From Actinomadura chibensis NBRC 106107 (lineage in GTDB: Bacteria > Actinomycetota > Actinomycetes > Streptosporangiales > Streptosporangiaceae): 64,000 nt of DNA. The notes below the pieces were generated by a model that saw only the letters and a program-made list of their open reading frames with translations, made no database searches and had not been told where the DNA came from. Position numbers and translations under genes: made by a program. Numbering within the stretch: the stretch's first letter is position 1; each line of letters opens with the position of its first letter. The stretch lies in contig NZ_BCQP01000012.1 in assembly GCF_001552135.1 (NCBI RefSeq), forward strand, positions 62,001 through 126,000, given 5' to 3'. Of the stretch, positions 25,342 through 36,504 are shown in pieces.

Positions 25342-26523
25342 TCATGGCGCCCGGCCGCCGTTCACCTGGTCGAGGGGGAGTTCGGCGTGGACCCGCCAGC
25401 GCTCGCCGTCCGGGCCCGCGTCGAACTCCCCGTCGAGCATCACGGCGCGCTCGCGCATCCCGACCAGGCCGCTGCCGGTGCCCGGCAGCCGGGAGCCGTC
25501 CCGGCCGAGCGGGCTCAGCACGTCGATCACCACGCGCCGCCGCGCGTAGGCCACCCGCACGTCGGCGCGGCCGGGACCGGCGTGCTTCAGCGCGTTCGTC
25601 AGCGCCTCCTGGACGATCCGGTACGCCGCCAGCTCCACCGCCGCGGGCAGCTCCGGCGGCTCCCCGCTGACCTCCAGGTGCGCCGACAGGTCGGTCCGCG
25701 CGGTGTGCCGGACGAGCCGGTCCAGCTCCGCGAGCCGCGGCCGGGCGGCCGGGTCGTCGCCGTCGCCCTCGCGCAGCAGCCCGATCATCCGGCGCATCTC
25801 CGCGAGCCCCTGGACGCTGTTCTCCCGGATGACCTCCATGGCGCGGTTGACGCCGTCCCGGTCCAGGTCGGGCACCTTCAGGACGGCCGAGGAGTGCAGC
25901 GCCACCGCGCTCAGGTGGTTGGCGATCACGTCGTGCAGCTCGCGGGCCATCCGGGCGCGCTCGGCGGTCACGGCGGCGCGCCGGTCCAGCTCGGCGAGCC
26001 GCGCGACCTGCTCGGCGCGGGCCCGCTCGGCCTCCGCCCGGAACCGGTGCTCCCGGACGGCCATCGCGGTCAGCACCGGCGCGACCCACACGAGCCCGGC
26101 GACCGCGCCGCCGACCACCCCGGGCGCGACGCCGCGCAGCCCGATCGCGGCGCCCACGGCGACCCCGAGCGCGGCGAGGACGGTCGCGCCGAGCAGCCAC
26201 TCCGCCGTCCGGCGCCGCCCGTACAGGCTCGCCGCGTACAGCGCGTCGCCGTAGATCATCGCGGTGGCGATGCTCGGCCCGAACGCGACGTCGGCGAAGT
26301 TGAACGGGGTCGCCAGCGCGAGGGCGGTGAGGGGCGCCGTGCGGCGCAGCAGCATGGCCGAGCACAGCCCGAGCAGCGGGACGAGGCGCGCCCAGAACGA
26401 GGGGTCCCAGTCCTTCGTCCAGGTGGAGTAGCCGTGCGCGGCGAGCATCGTCAGCCCGCCGGCCAGCGCCGCCACGACGATCAGGGCGTCGTGGCGGGTG
26501 GTCAGGCGTCGGACGCGGTGCAC
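25342..26523 (-). CDS. Sensor histidine kinase, NarX/DesK-like (HisKA_3)
   Basis: A 393-residue membrane kinase. Four or five hydrophobic helices occupy residues 10-165. The dimerisation and phosphoacceptor helix has His197 in ARELHDVIANH, followed by an HATPase domain with the N-box EALTNALKHA and a G-box GSGLVGMRER. The signal is unknown. It forms a pair with the response regulator downstream. GTG 26523 is chosen because the membrane domain begins immediately after. Confidence 0.92.
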   Translation of the reverse strand: MHRVRRLTTRHDALIVVAALAGGLTMLAAHGYSTWTKDWDPSFWARLVPLLGLCSAMLLRRTAPLTALALATPFNFADVAFGPSIATAMIYGDALYAASLYGRRRTAEWLLGATVLAALGVAVGAAIGLRGVAPGVVGGAVAGLVWVAPVLTAMAVREHRFRAEAERARAEQVARLAELDRRAAVTAERARMARELHDVIANHLSAVALHSSAVLKVPDLDRDGVNRAMEVIRENSVQGLAEMRRMIGLLREGDGDDPAARPRLAELDRLVRHTARTDLSAHLEVSGEPPELPAAVELAAYRIVQEALTNALKHAGPGRADVRVAYARRRVVIDVLSPLGRDGSRLPGTGSGLVGMRERAVMLDGEFDAGPDGERWRVHAELPLDQVNGGRAP

Positions 26524-26673
26524 CGTCCCATCTCAGCATCTCCGGCGCCGTGGCTCGTCCGTCCGGGTGAGGAGGCCCCGTACATCCTTCGGACGACCCC
26601 CGGAACCCGCACAGCGGACGACGATTCCCGGCCCCCGGCCCCGGACGATGGAACCGACGGAAAGGGGGTCCAC

Positions 26674-27234
26674 GTGCTCATCGCGGTCATCGCCGGCTGC
26701 GAGATCGGCTTCTGGGTCGTCCTCGCGGCCGGGCTCGCCGCCCGCTACCCGCTGCGCCTGCGGCGGACCGGCGCGGCGCTGCTGCTCTGCGTCCCGCTCA
26801 TCGACCTCGTGCTGCTGGTCGCGACGGCGGTCGACCTGCGCGGCGGCGCGACCGCCGGGTTCGCGCACGGCCTCGCCGCCGCCTACCTCGGCTACTCGGT
26901 CGCGTTCGGGCACGGCATGGTCCGCTGGGCCGACGAGCGGTTCGCGCACCGCTTCGCGGGCGGCCCGCCCCCGCGCGGCAAGCCCAAGTACGGCGCCGCC
27001 CGGGCCCGCTACGAGTGGCGCGAGTTCGGCAAGGCCGCGCTCGCCACCGCCATCGGCTGCGCCCTGCTCCTCGCCATGATCGCCTGGGTCGGCGACGCCG
27101 ACCGCACCGCGGCCCTCACCGGCTGGACGGCCCGCCTCGGCCTCGTCCTCGCCATCTGGTCCCTCTGGCCCATAACCCACACCCTCTGGCCCACCAAACC
27201 CAAGGACGCCCGGACGCCCGCGCGCCCGGACTGA
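26674..27234 (+). CDS. Membrane protein of unknown function
   Basis: A 186-residue protein with four or five membrane helices (about residues 2-20, 32-52, 60-80, 120-142 and 152-170), and a cytoplasmic loop PPPRGKPKYGAARARYEW. I recall similar unannotated proteins in other actinomycetes but no function. GTG 26674 has AAAGGGGG 5 bases upstream. It is divergent from the two-component genes and followed by a strong bidirectional hairpin. Confidence 0.75.
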   Translation: MLIAVIAGCEIGFWVVLAAGLAARYPLRLRRTGAALLLCVPLIDLVLLVATAVDLRGGATAGFAHGLAAAYLGYSVAFGHGMVRWADERFAHRFAGGPPPRGKPKYGAARARYEWREFGKAALATAIGCALLLAMIAWVGDADRTAALTGWTARLGLVLAIWSLWPITHTLWPTKPKDARTPARPD

Positions 27235-27265
27235 CGGTCGGCACCCCGGACTCCCCCGGACACAC

Positions 27266-27301
27266 GTGAGGCCGCGACCCCTCGGCGGGGCGCGGCCTCA
27301 C
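27266..27301. terminator. Perfect 11-bp hairpin between convergent units
   Basis: GTGAGGCCGCG (27266-27276) pairs perfectly with 27291-27301; the loop adds CCCC/GGGG pairing. It ends both the membrane-protein gene and the suf operon. Confidence 0.8.
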
Positions 27302-27327
27302 ACGGACGCCTTACGGGCGGGGCGGGG

Positions 27328-27654
27328 TCAGACGTTGAAGCCGAGGGCGCGGAGTTGGTCGCGGCCCTCGTCGGTGATCTTGTCGGGGCCCCACGGCGGG
27401 AGCCAGACCCAGTTGATCTTGACGTCCTTGACCAGGCCCTCCAGGGCGCTGTGCGCCTGGTCCTCGATCACGTCGGTGAGCGGGCAGGCGGCGCTGGTCA
27501 GCGTCATGTCCAGGACGGCGACCTCGTCGGCGACGTCCACGCCGTACACCAGGCCGAGGTCGACGACGTTGATGCCGAGCTCGGGGTCGACGACGTCCTT
27601 GAGGGCTTCGAGGATCTCCTCCTCGGGGACGGCCGTGCCGGTCGATTCGGTCAT
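27328..27654 (-). CDS. sufT: SUF iron-sulfur assembly factor SufT (MIP18/DUF59)
   Basis: A 108-residue DUF59 protein (EALKDVVDPELGINVVDLGLVYGVDV) with the conserved Cys57 in TSAACPLTD. SufT proteins help mature Fe-S proteins under high demand and are the last gene of actinobacterial suf operons. It starts 6 bases after the stop of sufU, so the two are surely cotranscribed. Confidence 0.93.
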   Translation of the reverse strand: MTESTGTAVPEEEILEALKDVVDPELGINVVDLGLVYGVDVADEVAVLDMTLTSAACPLTDVIEDQAHSALEGLVKDVKINWVWLPPWGPDKITDEGRDQLRALGFNV

Positions 27655-27660
27655 GGGGCC

Positions 27661-28119
27661 CTACCTTGCCTCTCCGAGTGCGCGGGCGGTCGCGTCCTTC
27701 CACGCCATCCAGGCGAGCAGGGCGCATTTGATCCGGGCGGGGTACTTGGAGACCCCCGCGAAGGCGATGGCGTCCTCAAGGAGGTCCTCGTCGGGGTGGA
27801 CGTCCTGGCCGCGCGACTGCATCAGCGCCAGGAACTCGTCGCCGACCGCCATCGCCTCCTTGACGGACTTCCCGATGATCAGGTCGGACATCACCGAGGC
27901 GCTGGCCTGGCTGATGGAGCAGCCCATCGCGTCGTAGGACACGTCGACGACCGTGGCGGCCTGGCCCTCGCCGTCCAGGTGGACGCGCAGCGTCACCTCG
28001 TCGCCGCACGTCGGGTTGACGTGGTGCGCCTCGCCCTCGAACGGCTCCCGCAGCCCCTTGTGGTGGGGGTTGCGGTAGTGGTCCAGGATGACCTCCTGGT
28101 ACATCGCCTCCAGTTGCAT
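27661..28119 (-). CDS. sufU: SUF scaffold/sulfur-relay protein SufU
   Basis: A 152-residue NifU-like protein with three zinc/sulfur cysteines: Cys38 (NPTCGDE), Cys67 (AMGCSIS) and Cys132 (RIKCALLAW), plus Asp40. SufU accepts persulfide sulfur from SufS through its zinc site. ATG 28119 has AAGGA 4 bases upstream; an in-frame start at 28149 lacks one. It lies between sufS and sufT. Confidence 0.95.
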   Translation of the reverse strand: MQLEAMYQEVILDHYRNPHHKGLREPFEGEAHHVNPTCGDEVTLRVHLDGEGQAATVVDVSYDAMGCSISQASASVMSDLIIGKSVKEAMAVGDEFLALMQSRGQDVHPDEDLLEDAIAFAGVSKYPARIKCALLAWMAWKDATARALGEAR

Positions 28120-28176
28120 GTCGTCCTTTCCAAGCCTTTCTCGGTGCAACAGGGCGGGCGGTGGGCGTGTTCCGGG

Positions 28177-30257
<2,081 letters not shown>

Positions 30258-30285
30258 AGTGCGTCGTTGTCCTTATCGTGGGGCC

Positions 30286-30603
30286 CTAGTCGTCGGCGGC
30301 GAGCGAGACGTAGACGTCGCCGTCCTCGACCTTGACCTTGTAGGTGGCGACCGGCTGCGTGGCCGGCGGGTTGGTGGGCTTGCCGCTGCGCAGGTCGAAG
30401 CAGGACCCGTGCAGCCAGCACTCGATCGTGCCGTCGTACACCTCGCCCTCCGAGAGCGAGACCTCGGCGTGCGAGCAGATGTCGTTGACGGCGAACACGT
30501 CCTCGCCGCTCCGCGCGATCGCGATGGGCGTGTCGTCGACCTCCACGGCGATCGCCCCGTCCGCGGGGACGTCGCCGAGCGCGCAGACCTTCACGTACGT
30601 CAC
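30286..30603 (-). CDS. Rieske [2Fe-2S] ferredoxin-like protein of the suf operon
   Basis: A 105-residue Rieske protein. The cluster ligands are Cys43 and His45 (CSHAEV) and Cys62 and His65 (CWLH). Such NirD/ferredoxin-like proteins are found between sufD and sufC in many actinomycetes, though not in the M. tuberculosis suf operon, and may supply electrons or be a cluster acceptor. GTG 30603 is the start. Its leader contains a repeated sequence shared with the zwf leader. Confidence 0.9.
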   Translation of the reverse strand: MTYVKVCALGDVPADGAIAVEVDDTPIAIARSGEDVFAVNDICSHAEVSLSEGEVYDGTIECWLHGSCFDLRSGKPTNPPATQPVATYKVKVEDGDVYVSLAADD

Positions 30604-30657
30604 CGCGACCTGCCCTTCTGGGCGGCGGCCCCCAGACCCCCGAGGCGGGTGTCCGGT

Positions 30658-30684
30658 GATCCTCGCTTCGCTCCGGTCATCGGG
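30658..30684 (-). repeat. Intergenic repeat (copy A) in the sufD-Rieske gap
   Basis: On the minus strand this 27-base sequence differs by a single base from 57849-57875 and resembles 25325-25345. The stop codon of sufD is embedded in it. Confidence 0.55.
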
Positions 30685-31810
30685 CCCCCTGATCCAACTC
30701 GGCCTCGATCGCCTCGCGGACCTTCTCGCGGACGTCGGGGACCTCGATCCGCTCGACGAGCTGGCCGAGGAACCCGCGGACGACCATGCGCCGCGCCTCG
30801 TCGAAGGTGATGCCGCGCGCCTGGAGGTAGAACAGGTGCTCGTCGTCGAGCCGTCCGGACGCCGAGGCGTGCCCCGCGCCCGCGACCTCGCCGGTGAGGA
30901 TCTCCAGGTTCGGGACGGAGTCGACCCGCGTCCCGTCGGTGAGGACGAGGTTGCGGTTCAGCTCGTAGGTGTCGGTGCCCTCGGCCTCCGCGCGGATGAT
31001 GACGTCGCCGATCCACACGGCGTGCGCGTCCTGGTCCTGGAGCGCGCCGCGGTAGTCGACGCGGCTGCGGCAGTTCGGGACGGCGTGGTCGACGAGCAGG
31101 CGGTGCTCCAGGTGCTGGCCGCCGTCCACGAAGTAGACCCCGTACAGCTCGGCGTCGCCGCCGGGCCCGTCGTAGGACACCGACGGCGAGATCCGCACGA
31201 CGTCGCCGCCGAGCGACACGTTGTGCGAGACGAACCGCGCGTCGCGGCCGAGGCGGGCGTGCTGGTGGGAGACGTGGACGCTGCCGTCCGCCCAGTCCTG
31301 CAGGCTGATCACCGACAGCCGGGCGCCGTCGCCGACGACGAACTCGACGTTGTCGGCGTAGGTCGCGAGGCCGCGGTGGGCGAGCACGACGGTCGCCTCC
31401 GCGAACGGCTCGACGATCACCGTCGTGTGCCGGTAGGCGGCGGCCGAGGCGTCCTCGCCGCGCAGCCGCAGCACGGTCGGCGCGGACGCGGCGGTCTCCT
31501 TCGGCACGGTCACGACCACGGCCTCGGTGAACGAGTTCCACGCCTGCGCGCTGACCCGGTCGGCGGGGACGTAGGCCGCGCCGAGGCGGGCGTCGTCGCG
31601 GCCGACGGTCTCGACCGTCACCTCCGGCGCCGCCTCCGCCTCGACCAGGACCTTGCCGCCCTCCTCGGCGGTGCCGTTGTGCAGGCCGCGCAGGCGGCGC
31701 AGCGGGGTGAAGCGCCACTCCTCCTCGCGGCCCGTCGGCACGTCGAAGTCGGCGACCTCGTACGACGCCTTGTCGTGCAGCGTCGACAGAGGCTTCTGCT
31801 CCAGCCCCAT
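30677..31810 (-). CDS. sufD: Fe-S cluster assembly protein SufD
   Basis: A 377-residue SufBD-family protein with a right-handed beta-helix core and C-terminal motif GHASASGRLDDEHLFYLQARGI. It pairs with SufB in the SufBCD scaffold. ATG 31810 overlaps the sufB stop by one base. It is shorter than SufB and lacks SufB's cluster-building Cys, as expected for SufD. Confidence 0.95.
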   Translation of the reverse strand: MGLEQKPLSTLHDKASYEVADFDVPTGREEEWRFTPLRRLRGLHNGTAEEGGKVLVEAEAAPEVTVETVGRDDARLGAAYVPADRVSAQAWNSFTEAVVVTVPKETAASAPTVLRLRGEDASAAAYRHTTVIVEPFAEATVVLAHRGLATYADNVEFVVGDGARLSVISLQDWADGSVHVSHQHARLGRDARFVSHNVSLGGDVVRISPSVSYDGPGGDAELYGVYFVDGGQHLEHRLLVDHAVPNCRSRVDYRGALQDQDAHAVWIGDVIIRAEAEGTDTYELNRNLVLTDGTRVDSVPNLEILTGEVAGAGHASASGRLDDEHLFYLQARGITFDEARRMVVRGFLGQLVERIEVPDVREKVREAIEAELDQGAR

Positions 31811-33222
31811 CAGCCGACGGCTCCTTCCATCTGCAGCTCGATCAGCCGGTTCAGCTCCAGGGCGTACTCCATCGGCAGCTCGCGCGCGATGGGCTCGACG
31901 AACCCGCGCACGATCATCGCCATCGCCTCGTCCTCGGTGAGGCCGCGGCTCATCAGGTAGAACAGCTGCTGCTCCGACACCTTGGAGACGGTCGCCTCGT
32001 GGCCCATCTCGACGTCGTCCTCGCGGACGTCGACGTACGGGTAGGTGTCGGACCGGCTGATCTGGTCGACGAGCAGCGCGTCGCACTTCACCGTGGACTT
32101 GCTGTGCTCGGCGCCCTCCTGGATCTGCACGAGGCCCCGGTAGGACGTCCGCCCGCCGCCGCGCGCCACCGACTTGGAGATGATGCTGGACGAGGTGTTC
32201 GGCGCGGCGTGCACCATCTTGGCGCCCGCGTCCTGGTGCTGGTCCTCGCCCGCGAACGCGATGGACAGCGTCTCGCCCTTGGCGTGCTCGCCGAGCAGGT
32301 AGACGGCCGGGTACTTCATCGTGACCTTGGAGCCGATGTTGCCGTCGACCCACTCCATGGTGGCGCCCTCGTAGGCGACGGCGCGCTTGGTCACCAGGTT
32401 GTAGACGTTGTTCGACCAGTTCTGGATCGTCGTGTAGCGGACGCGGGCGTCCTTCTTCACGACGATCTCCACGACGGCCGAGTGCAGCGAGTCCGACTTG
32501 TAGATCGGAGCGGTACAACCCTCGACGTAGTGGACGTAGGAGCCCTCGTCGGCGATGATCAGCGTCCGCTCGAACTGGCCCATGTTCTCGGTGTTGATCC
32601 GGAAGTAGGCCTGGAGCGGGATCTCGACGTGCACGCCCGGCGGGACGTAGATGAACGAGCCGCCCGACCAGACGGCGGTGTTCAGCGCGGCGAACTTGTT
32701 GTCGCCGACCGGGATCACCGAGCCGAAGTACTCCTGGAAGATCTCCGGGTGCTCGCGCAGGCCGGTGTCGGTGTCGACGAAGATGACGCCCTTCTCCTCA
32801 AGGTCCTCGCGGATCTTGTGGTAGACGACCTCCGACTCGTACTGCGCGGCGACGCCCGCGATCAGGCGCTGCTTCTCGGCCTCGGGGATGCCGAGCTTGT
32901 CGTAGGTGTTCTTGATGTCCTCGGGGAGCTCCTCCCAGGACGCCGCCTGCTGCTCGGTCGACTTGACGAAGTACTTGATGTTGTCGAAGTCGATGTCCGA
33001 CAGGTCGGAGCCCCAGGTCGGCATGGGCTTCTTGCTGAACAGCCGCAGCCCCTTGAGGCGCAGGTCGAGCATCCACTCGGGCTCGCCCTTCTTGCCCGAG
33101 ATGTCGCGGACGACGTCCTCGTTCAGGCCGCGCCGCGCCGAGGCCCCGGCCTCGTCGGAGTCGGCCCAGCCGAACTTGTACCTGTCGAGCCCCTCCAGTT
33201 CGGGGTGGGCTGCCGTAGTCAT
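31810..33222 (-). CDS. sufB: Fe-S cluster assembly scaffold SufB
   Basis: A 470-residue scaffold of the SufBCD complex, with the conserved segments [38 protein letters not shown] and [17 protein letters not shown]. It builds [4Fe-4S] clusters with SufC and SufD. There is no intein, unlike M. tuberculosis SufB. ATG 33222 overlaps the sufR stop by 4 bases. The ribosome site lies inside an AGGGA/TCCCT inverted repeat. Confidence 0.97.
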   Translation of the reverse strand: MTTAAHPELEGLDRYKFGWADSDEAGASARRGLNEDVVRDISGKKGEPEWMLDLRLKGLRLFSKKPMPTWGSDLSDIDFDNIKYFVKSTEQQAASWEELPEDIKNTYDKLGIPEAEKQRLIAGVAAQYESEVVYHKIREDLEEKGVIFVDTDTGLREHPEIFQEYFGSVIPVGDNKFAALNTAVWSGGSFIYVPPGVHVEIPLQAYFRINTENMGQFERTLIIADEGSYVHYVEGCTAPIYKSDSLHSAVVEIVVKKDARVRYTTIQNWSNNVYNLVTKRAVAYEGATMEWVDGNIGSKVTMKYPAVYLLGEHAKGETLSIAFAGEDQHQDAGAKMVHAAPNTSSSIISKSVARGGGRTSYRGLVQIQEGAEHSKSTVKCDALLVDQISRSDTYPYVDVREDDVEMGHEATVSKVSEQQLFYLMSRGLTEDEAMAMIVRGFVEPIARELPMEYALELNRLIELQMEGAVG

Positions 33223-34034
33223 AGGGAGGTCCCTCCGGACTCCTCGTCACTGGTCAGTTCTTCGCTCGCGGCGGGCTCGCCGCCGCTCCGGCCGCTCTCG
33301 CCGGTCCCGCAGAGCGAGTGCGGGCTGACGTGGGTGGTGCAGATCCCGTCGCCGTGGGCGATCGTGGCCAGCCGCTGCACGGGCGTCCCGAGCAGGCGGC
33401 TGAACGCCTCGGTCTCGGCCTCGCACAGCTCCGGGAACTCCGCGGCGACGTGCGCGACCGGGCAGTGGTGCTGGCAGAGCTGCTCGCCGCCGCCCGGCTG
33501 CGGGGCCTTGGCCGCGGCGGCCGCGTAGCCGTCGCCGGACAGCGCCTCGGCCAGCGTGCGGACCCGCTGGTGGAGCGGCGCGTCCTGCACGACGGGCCGG
33601 TACCGGCGCTCCAGGTCGGCGATCTGCCGCCGGGCGAACTCGGCGACCGCGCGCTCCCCGGCCGTCTCGGCGAGGAAGCGCAGCGCGCTCGTCGCGAGGT
33701 CGTCGTAGGCGTGCACGAACGCGTTGCGCCCGGCGTCGGTGATCGCGAACCACTTGGCGGGGCGCCCCCGGCCGCGCCGGGTCTGCGGCGTCCGCGCCTT
33801 GCGGACCTCGATCATGCCCTCGGCCAGCAGCGCGTCCAGGTGCCTGCGGATCGCGGCGGGCGTGAGGCCGACGCGCTCCCCCAGCGTGGACGCCGTGACC
33901 GGCCCGTGCTCAAGGATCAGCCGGGCCACCCGGGCGCGGGTGTCGCGCTCGGTGCGGCCGGGCGCGGACGGCACGCCGGCGGACCGCGCACCCGCGGTCT
34001 CCGTGCTCGCCCGATCCTCGCTCACGTTTTTCAC
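33219..34034 (-). CDS. sufR: Fe-S-sensing repressor of the suf operon (SufR-type HTH)
   Basis: A 271-residue regulator. An N-terminal winged helix (about residues 35-95) includes [17 protein letters not shown] and the wing [13 protein letters not shown]. The C-terminal domain carries the cluster cysteines in [17 protein letters not shown] and GDGICTTHV. The [4Fe-4S] or [2Fe-2S] form represses suf when clusters are plentiful. GTG 34034 gives MKNVSED, the start found in relatives. It overlaps sufB by ATGA. An iron box lies upstream. Confidence 0.93.
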   Translation of the reverse strand: MKNVSEDRASTETAGARSAGVPSAPGRTERDTRARVARLILEHGPVTASTLGERVGLTPAAIRRHLDALLAEGMIEVRKARTPQTRRGRGRPAKWFAITDAGRNAFVHAYDDLATSALRFLAETAGERAVAEFARRQIADLERRYRPVVQDAPLHQRVRTLAEALSGDGYAAAAAKAPQPGGGEQLCQHHCPVAHVAAEFPELCEAETEAFSRLLGTPVQRLATIAHGDGICTTHVSPHSLCGTGESGRSGGEPAASEELTSDEESGGTSL

Positions 34035-34094
34035 AACATCAGTGTGCCGTAATTCCTTCCCGGCAAACACCGGAACGCCGATGTCGTACCTCAC

Positions 34095-34113
34095 GCAGGT
34101 AAGCCTTACCTAA
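34095..34113. promoter_or_regulatory. DtxR/IdeR-type iron box upstream of sufR
   Basis: The 19-mer matches the consensus TTAGGTTAGGCTAACCTAA at about 15 of 19 positions on the minus strand (TTAGGTAAGGCTTACCT core). The arms AGGTAAG/CTTACCT form a palindrome. It is 61 bases upstream of the sufR GTG, where the promoter should be. Confidence 0.7.
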
Positions 34114-34129
34114 CCTGCGCCTTCGCGTC

Positions 34130-35047
34130 CTAGGCGGAGGCGGTGCGCGAGGCGACCTGCGGGGCGGCGCCGCGCGGCAGCACCAGCACCGGGCACGCCG
34201 AGGCGCGGACGATCTTGCCGGAGCGCTCCCCGAGGAAGACCTTGCGCAGCGGCCCGTCATGGCTGGACATGCAGGCCAGCACCTCGCCGGGCAGCATATC
34301 GACCGCGCCGAGCGCCTTGGCGACGCCCGTCCCGGTGACCGTCTCGCGCTCGACGCGCGGGGCGGCGTGCAGGAGCCCGGCGGCGTGGCGCAGGTCGTCC
34401 TCCGCCTGGACGCGCTGGCGCTCCATCAGCCCGTCGGCGTCGCGGAACTTCGCGGCGAGGCCGGGCGGCCGGAGCACGAGCGTGAGCAGCCGCAGCGGCA
34501 CCCCGAGCGACGCGGCGAACGCGGCGGCGCTCGCCAGCGGGCCGTCGGCGCCCGGCCGCCGCCAGTACGCGACGGTCAGCCGCGCCAGCCGGGCGGGCGG
34601 GTCGGCGGCGTAGCCGCGCGGGGCGAGCAGGACGGGCACCGGCGAGCCGTGCAGGAGCTGGTCGGCGGTGCTGCCGATGGCGATCCGGCCGCGCCGCCCG
34701 CGCGGCGCGGAGCCGATCACGACCAGGTCGGCGGCGGTGTCGCGGGCGATCTCGATGAGGCCGCGCCCGCTGCCGCGGTGGCCGTGGACGCGCCACGTCG
34801 GCTCCGGCGCGCCCGTCCCGGCGAGCCGCGCCGCCGCCCGGTCCAGCGCCGCCCGCGACTCGTCCCTGAGGTAGGCGACCCACTCGGCGTCGACCGAGCC
34901 GGGGCCGCGCGCGGGCCAGGGCGGCGGATGGACGTTCGCGACCACCAGCGACCCGCCCGCCGACCGGACGACCAGCGCCGCGAGCGCCAGCGCGTCGTCG
35001 CCGCGCTCGTCCGGCGAGTAGCCGAGCAGGACGCGCGGCCCGTTCAC
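34130..35047 (-). CDS. Universal stress protein with two Usp domains
   Basis: A 305-residue cytoplasmic protein of two tandem UspA domains (about residues 3-145 and 155-300). The first has the nucleotide-type motif GSAPRGRRGRIAIGS and the second DGPLRKVFLGERSGKI. The GTG start overlaps the stop of the upstream permease by GTGA, making it the last gene of the arginine deiminase operon. Tandem Usp proteins are common in actinobacteria under oxygen limitation, which fits the operon. Confidence 0.9.
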   Translation of the reverse strand: MNGPRVLLGYSPDERGDDALALAALVVRSAGGSLVVANVHPPPWPARGPGSVDAEWVAYLRDESRAALDRAAARLAGTGAPEPTWRVHGHRGSGRGLIEIARDTAADLVVIGSAPRGRRGRIAIGSTADQLLHGSPVPVLLAPRGYAADPPARLARLTVAYWRRPGADGPLASAAAFAASLGVPLRLLTLVLRPPGLAAKFRDADGLMERQRVQAEDDLRHAAGLLHAAPRVERETVTGTGVAKALGAVDMLPGEVLACMSSHDGPLRKVFLGERSGKIVRASACPVLVLPRGAAPQVASRTASA

Positions 35048-36504
35048 GGGGCGCTCCGTCCGGACGGCTCGGCCGCCAGGCGCGAATGGCGGCGGCCGTA
35101 GAGGAAGTAGGCGGCGAGGCCGACGAGGCTCCACAGCGCGAAGACCGTCCAGGTCACCCCGCCGAGGCCGACCATCAGGTAGACGCAGAACGCGACGCCC
35201 GCCAGCGGGGTCAGCGGGTAGAGCGGGGTGCGGAAGCTGCGCGGCAGGTCGGGACGCGTCCGCCGCAGCACGATCACGCCCACGCTGACCAGCGCGAACG
35301 CGAACAGGGTGCCGATGCTCGTGGCGTCCACCAGCCGGCCGAGCGGGACGACGGCGCCGAGCGTCCCGATGAACGCGGCCACGATGACGGTGTTGGCGAC
35401 CGGGACGCGCCGCCGCGGGCTGACCTTCTGGAACACGTCGGGGACGAGCCCGTCCCGCGACATCGCGAACAGGATGCGGGTCTGCCCGTACATGACGGTC
35501 AGGACCACGCTGGCGATGGCGATCACCGCGCCGAGCGAGAGGATCATCGACGGCCAGGTGCGCCCGGTCGCCTGGTTCAGCACCTCGGCGAGCGACGCCT
35601 CCGAGCCGCTGAGGCTGAACCTCGTCCAGTGCATGGCGGCGACGGCGGCGAGCCCGACCAGCACGTACACGGCCGTGACGATCGCCAGCGACAGGACGAT
35701 CGCGAGCGGCAGGTCGCGGCGCGGGTTCTTCGCCTCCTCGCCCGCCGTGGAGGCGGCGTCGAAGCCGATGTAGGAGAAGAACACCTTGGACCCGGCGGCG
35801 CTGACGCCCGCCCAGCCCATCGGCGCGAACGGGCTCAGGTTCCCCGACTTGAACGCGGTGAAGGCGACCGCGCAGAAGAACAGCAGCACGCCGATCTTGA
35901 GGAACACCATGACCGTGTTGGCGGCGGCGCTCTCCGACGTCCCGCGCAGGAGCAGGAACGTCGCGAGCAGCACGACGGCCACCGCCGGGACGTTGACGAC
36001 GCCGCCCTCCCCCGGCGGCCCGGCCAGCGCCGCCGGGATCGTGAAGCCCGCCGCGTCGTCGAAGAACGCGCTCAGGTAGGCGCCCCAGCCGACCGCGACG
36101 GCCGACACCGACACGGCGTACTCCAGCAGCAGGCACCAGCCGCAGACCCACGCGACCAGCTCCCCGAGCGTCGCGTAGGAGTAGGAGTAGGACGAGCCGG
36201 ACACGGGGATCGTCCCGGCCAGCTCCGCGTACGACAGGGCCGAGAACAGCGCGGTGACGGCGGCGAGGACGAACGACAGCACGACGGCGGGCCCGGCCAG
36301 CGGCACCGCCTCGCCGAGGACGACGAAGATCCCCGTGCCGAGCGTCGCGCCGACGCTGAACAGGGTGAGCTGGAGCAGGCTCATCGTCCGCTTCAGCTCG
36401 CCGCCCTCGCCCCGGCCGCCCTCGGCGACGATCCGGTCGACCGGCTTCGTCCGCAGCAGGCTCCGCGCGAACGAGACGGGGGCGGGCCTGGTCGGGGCGG
36501 TCAC
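35044..36504 (-). CDS. Amino acid permease, cationic amino acid transporter (CAT) type
   Basis: A 486-residue APC-family permease with about 12-13 membrane helices (first: LTLFSVGATLGTGIFVVLGE) and the GSSYSYSY and FSYIGFDAASTAGEE motifs typical of the CAT branch. In the arginine deiminase operon it likely exchanges arginine for ornithine or imports arginine, but it is not of the ArcD type. It overlaps carbamate kinase upstream and the Usp gene downstream by 4 bases each. Confidence 0.88.
   Translation of the reverse strand: MTAPTRPAPVSFARSLLRTKPVDRIVAEGGRGEGGELKRTMSLLQLTLFSVGATLGTGIFVVLGEAVPLAGPAVVLSFVLAAVTALFSALSYAELAGTIPVSGSSYSYSYATLGELVAWVCGWCLLLEYAVSVSAVAVGWGAYLSAFFDDAAGFTIPAALAGPPGEGGVVNVPAVAVVLLATFLLLRGTSESAAANTVMVFLKIGVLLFFCAVAFTAFKSGNLSPFAPMGWAGVSAAGSKVFFSYIGFDAASTAGEEAKNPRRDLPLAIVLSLAIVTAVYVLVGLAAVAAMHWTRFSLSGSEASLAEVLNQATGRTWPSMILSLGAVIAIASVVLTVMYGQTRILFAMSRDGLVPDVFQKVSPRRRVPVANTVIVAAFIGTLGAVVPLGRLVDATSIGTLFAFALVSVGVIVLRRTRPDLPRSFRTPLYPLTPLAGVAFCVYLMVGLGGVTWTVFALWSLVGLAAYFLYGRRHSRLAAEPSGRSAP

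Noticed and set aside
33222..33245. Hairpin hiding the sufB ribosome site as a riboswitch
   Set aside because: The AGGGA/TCCCT repeat is only 5 bp, and sufB is already coupled by overlap to sufR. No known riboswitch core was seen.
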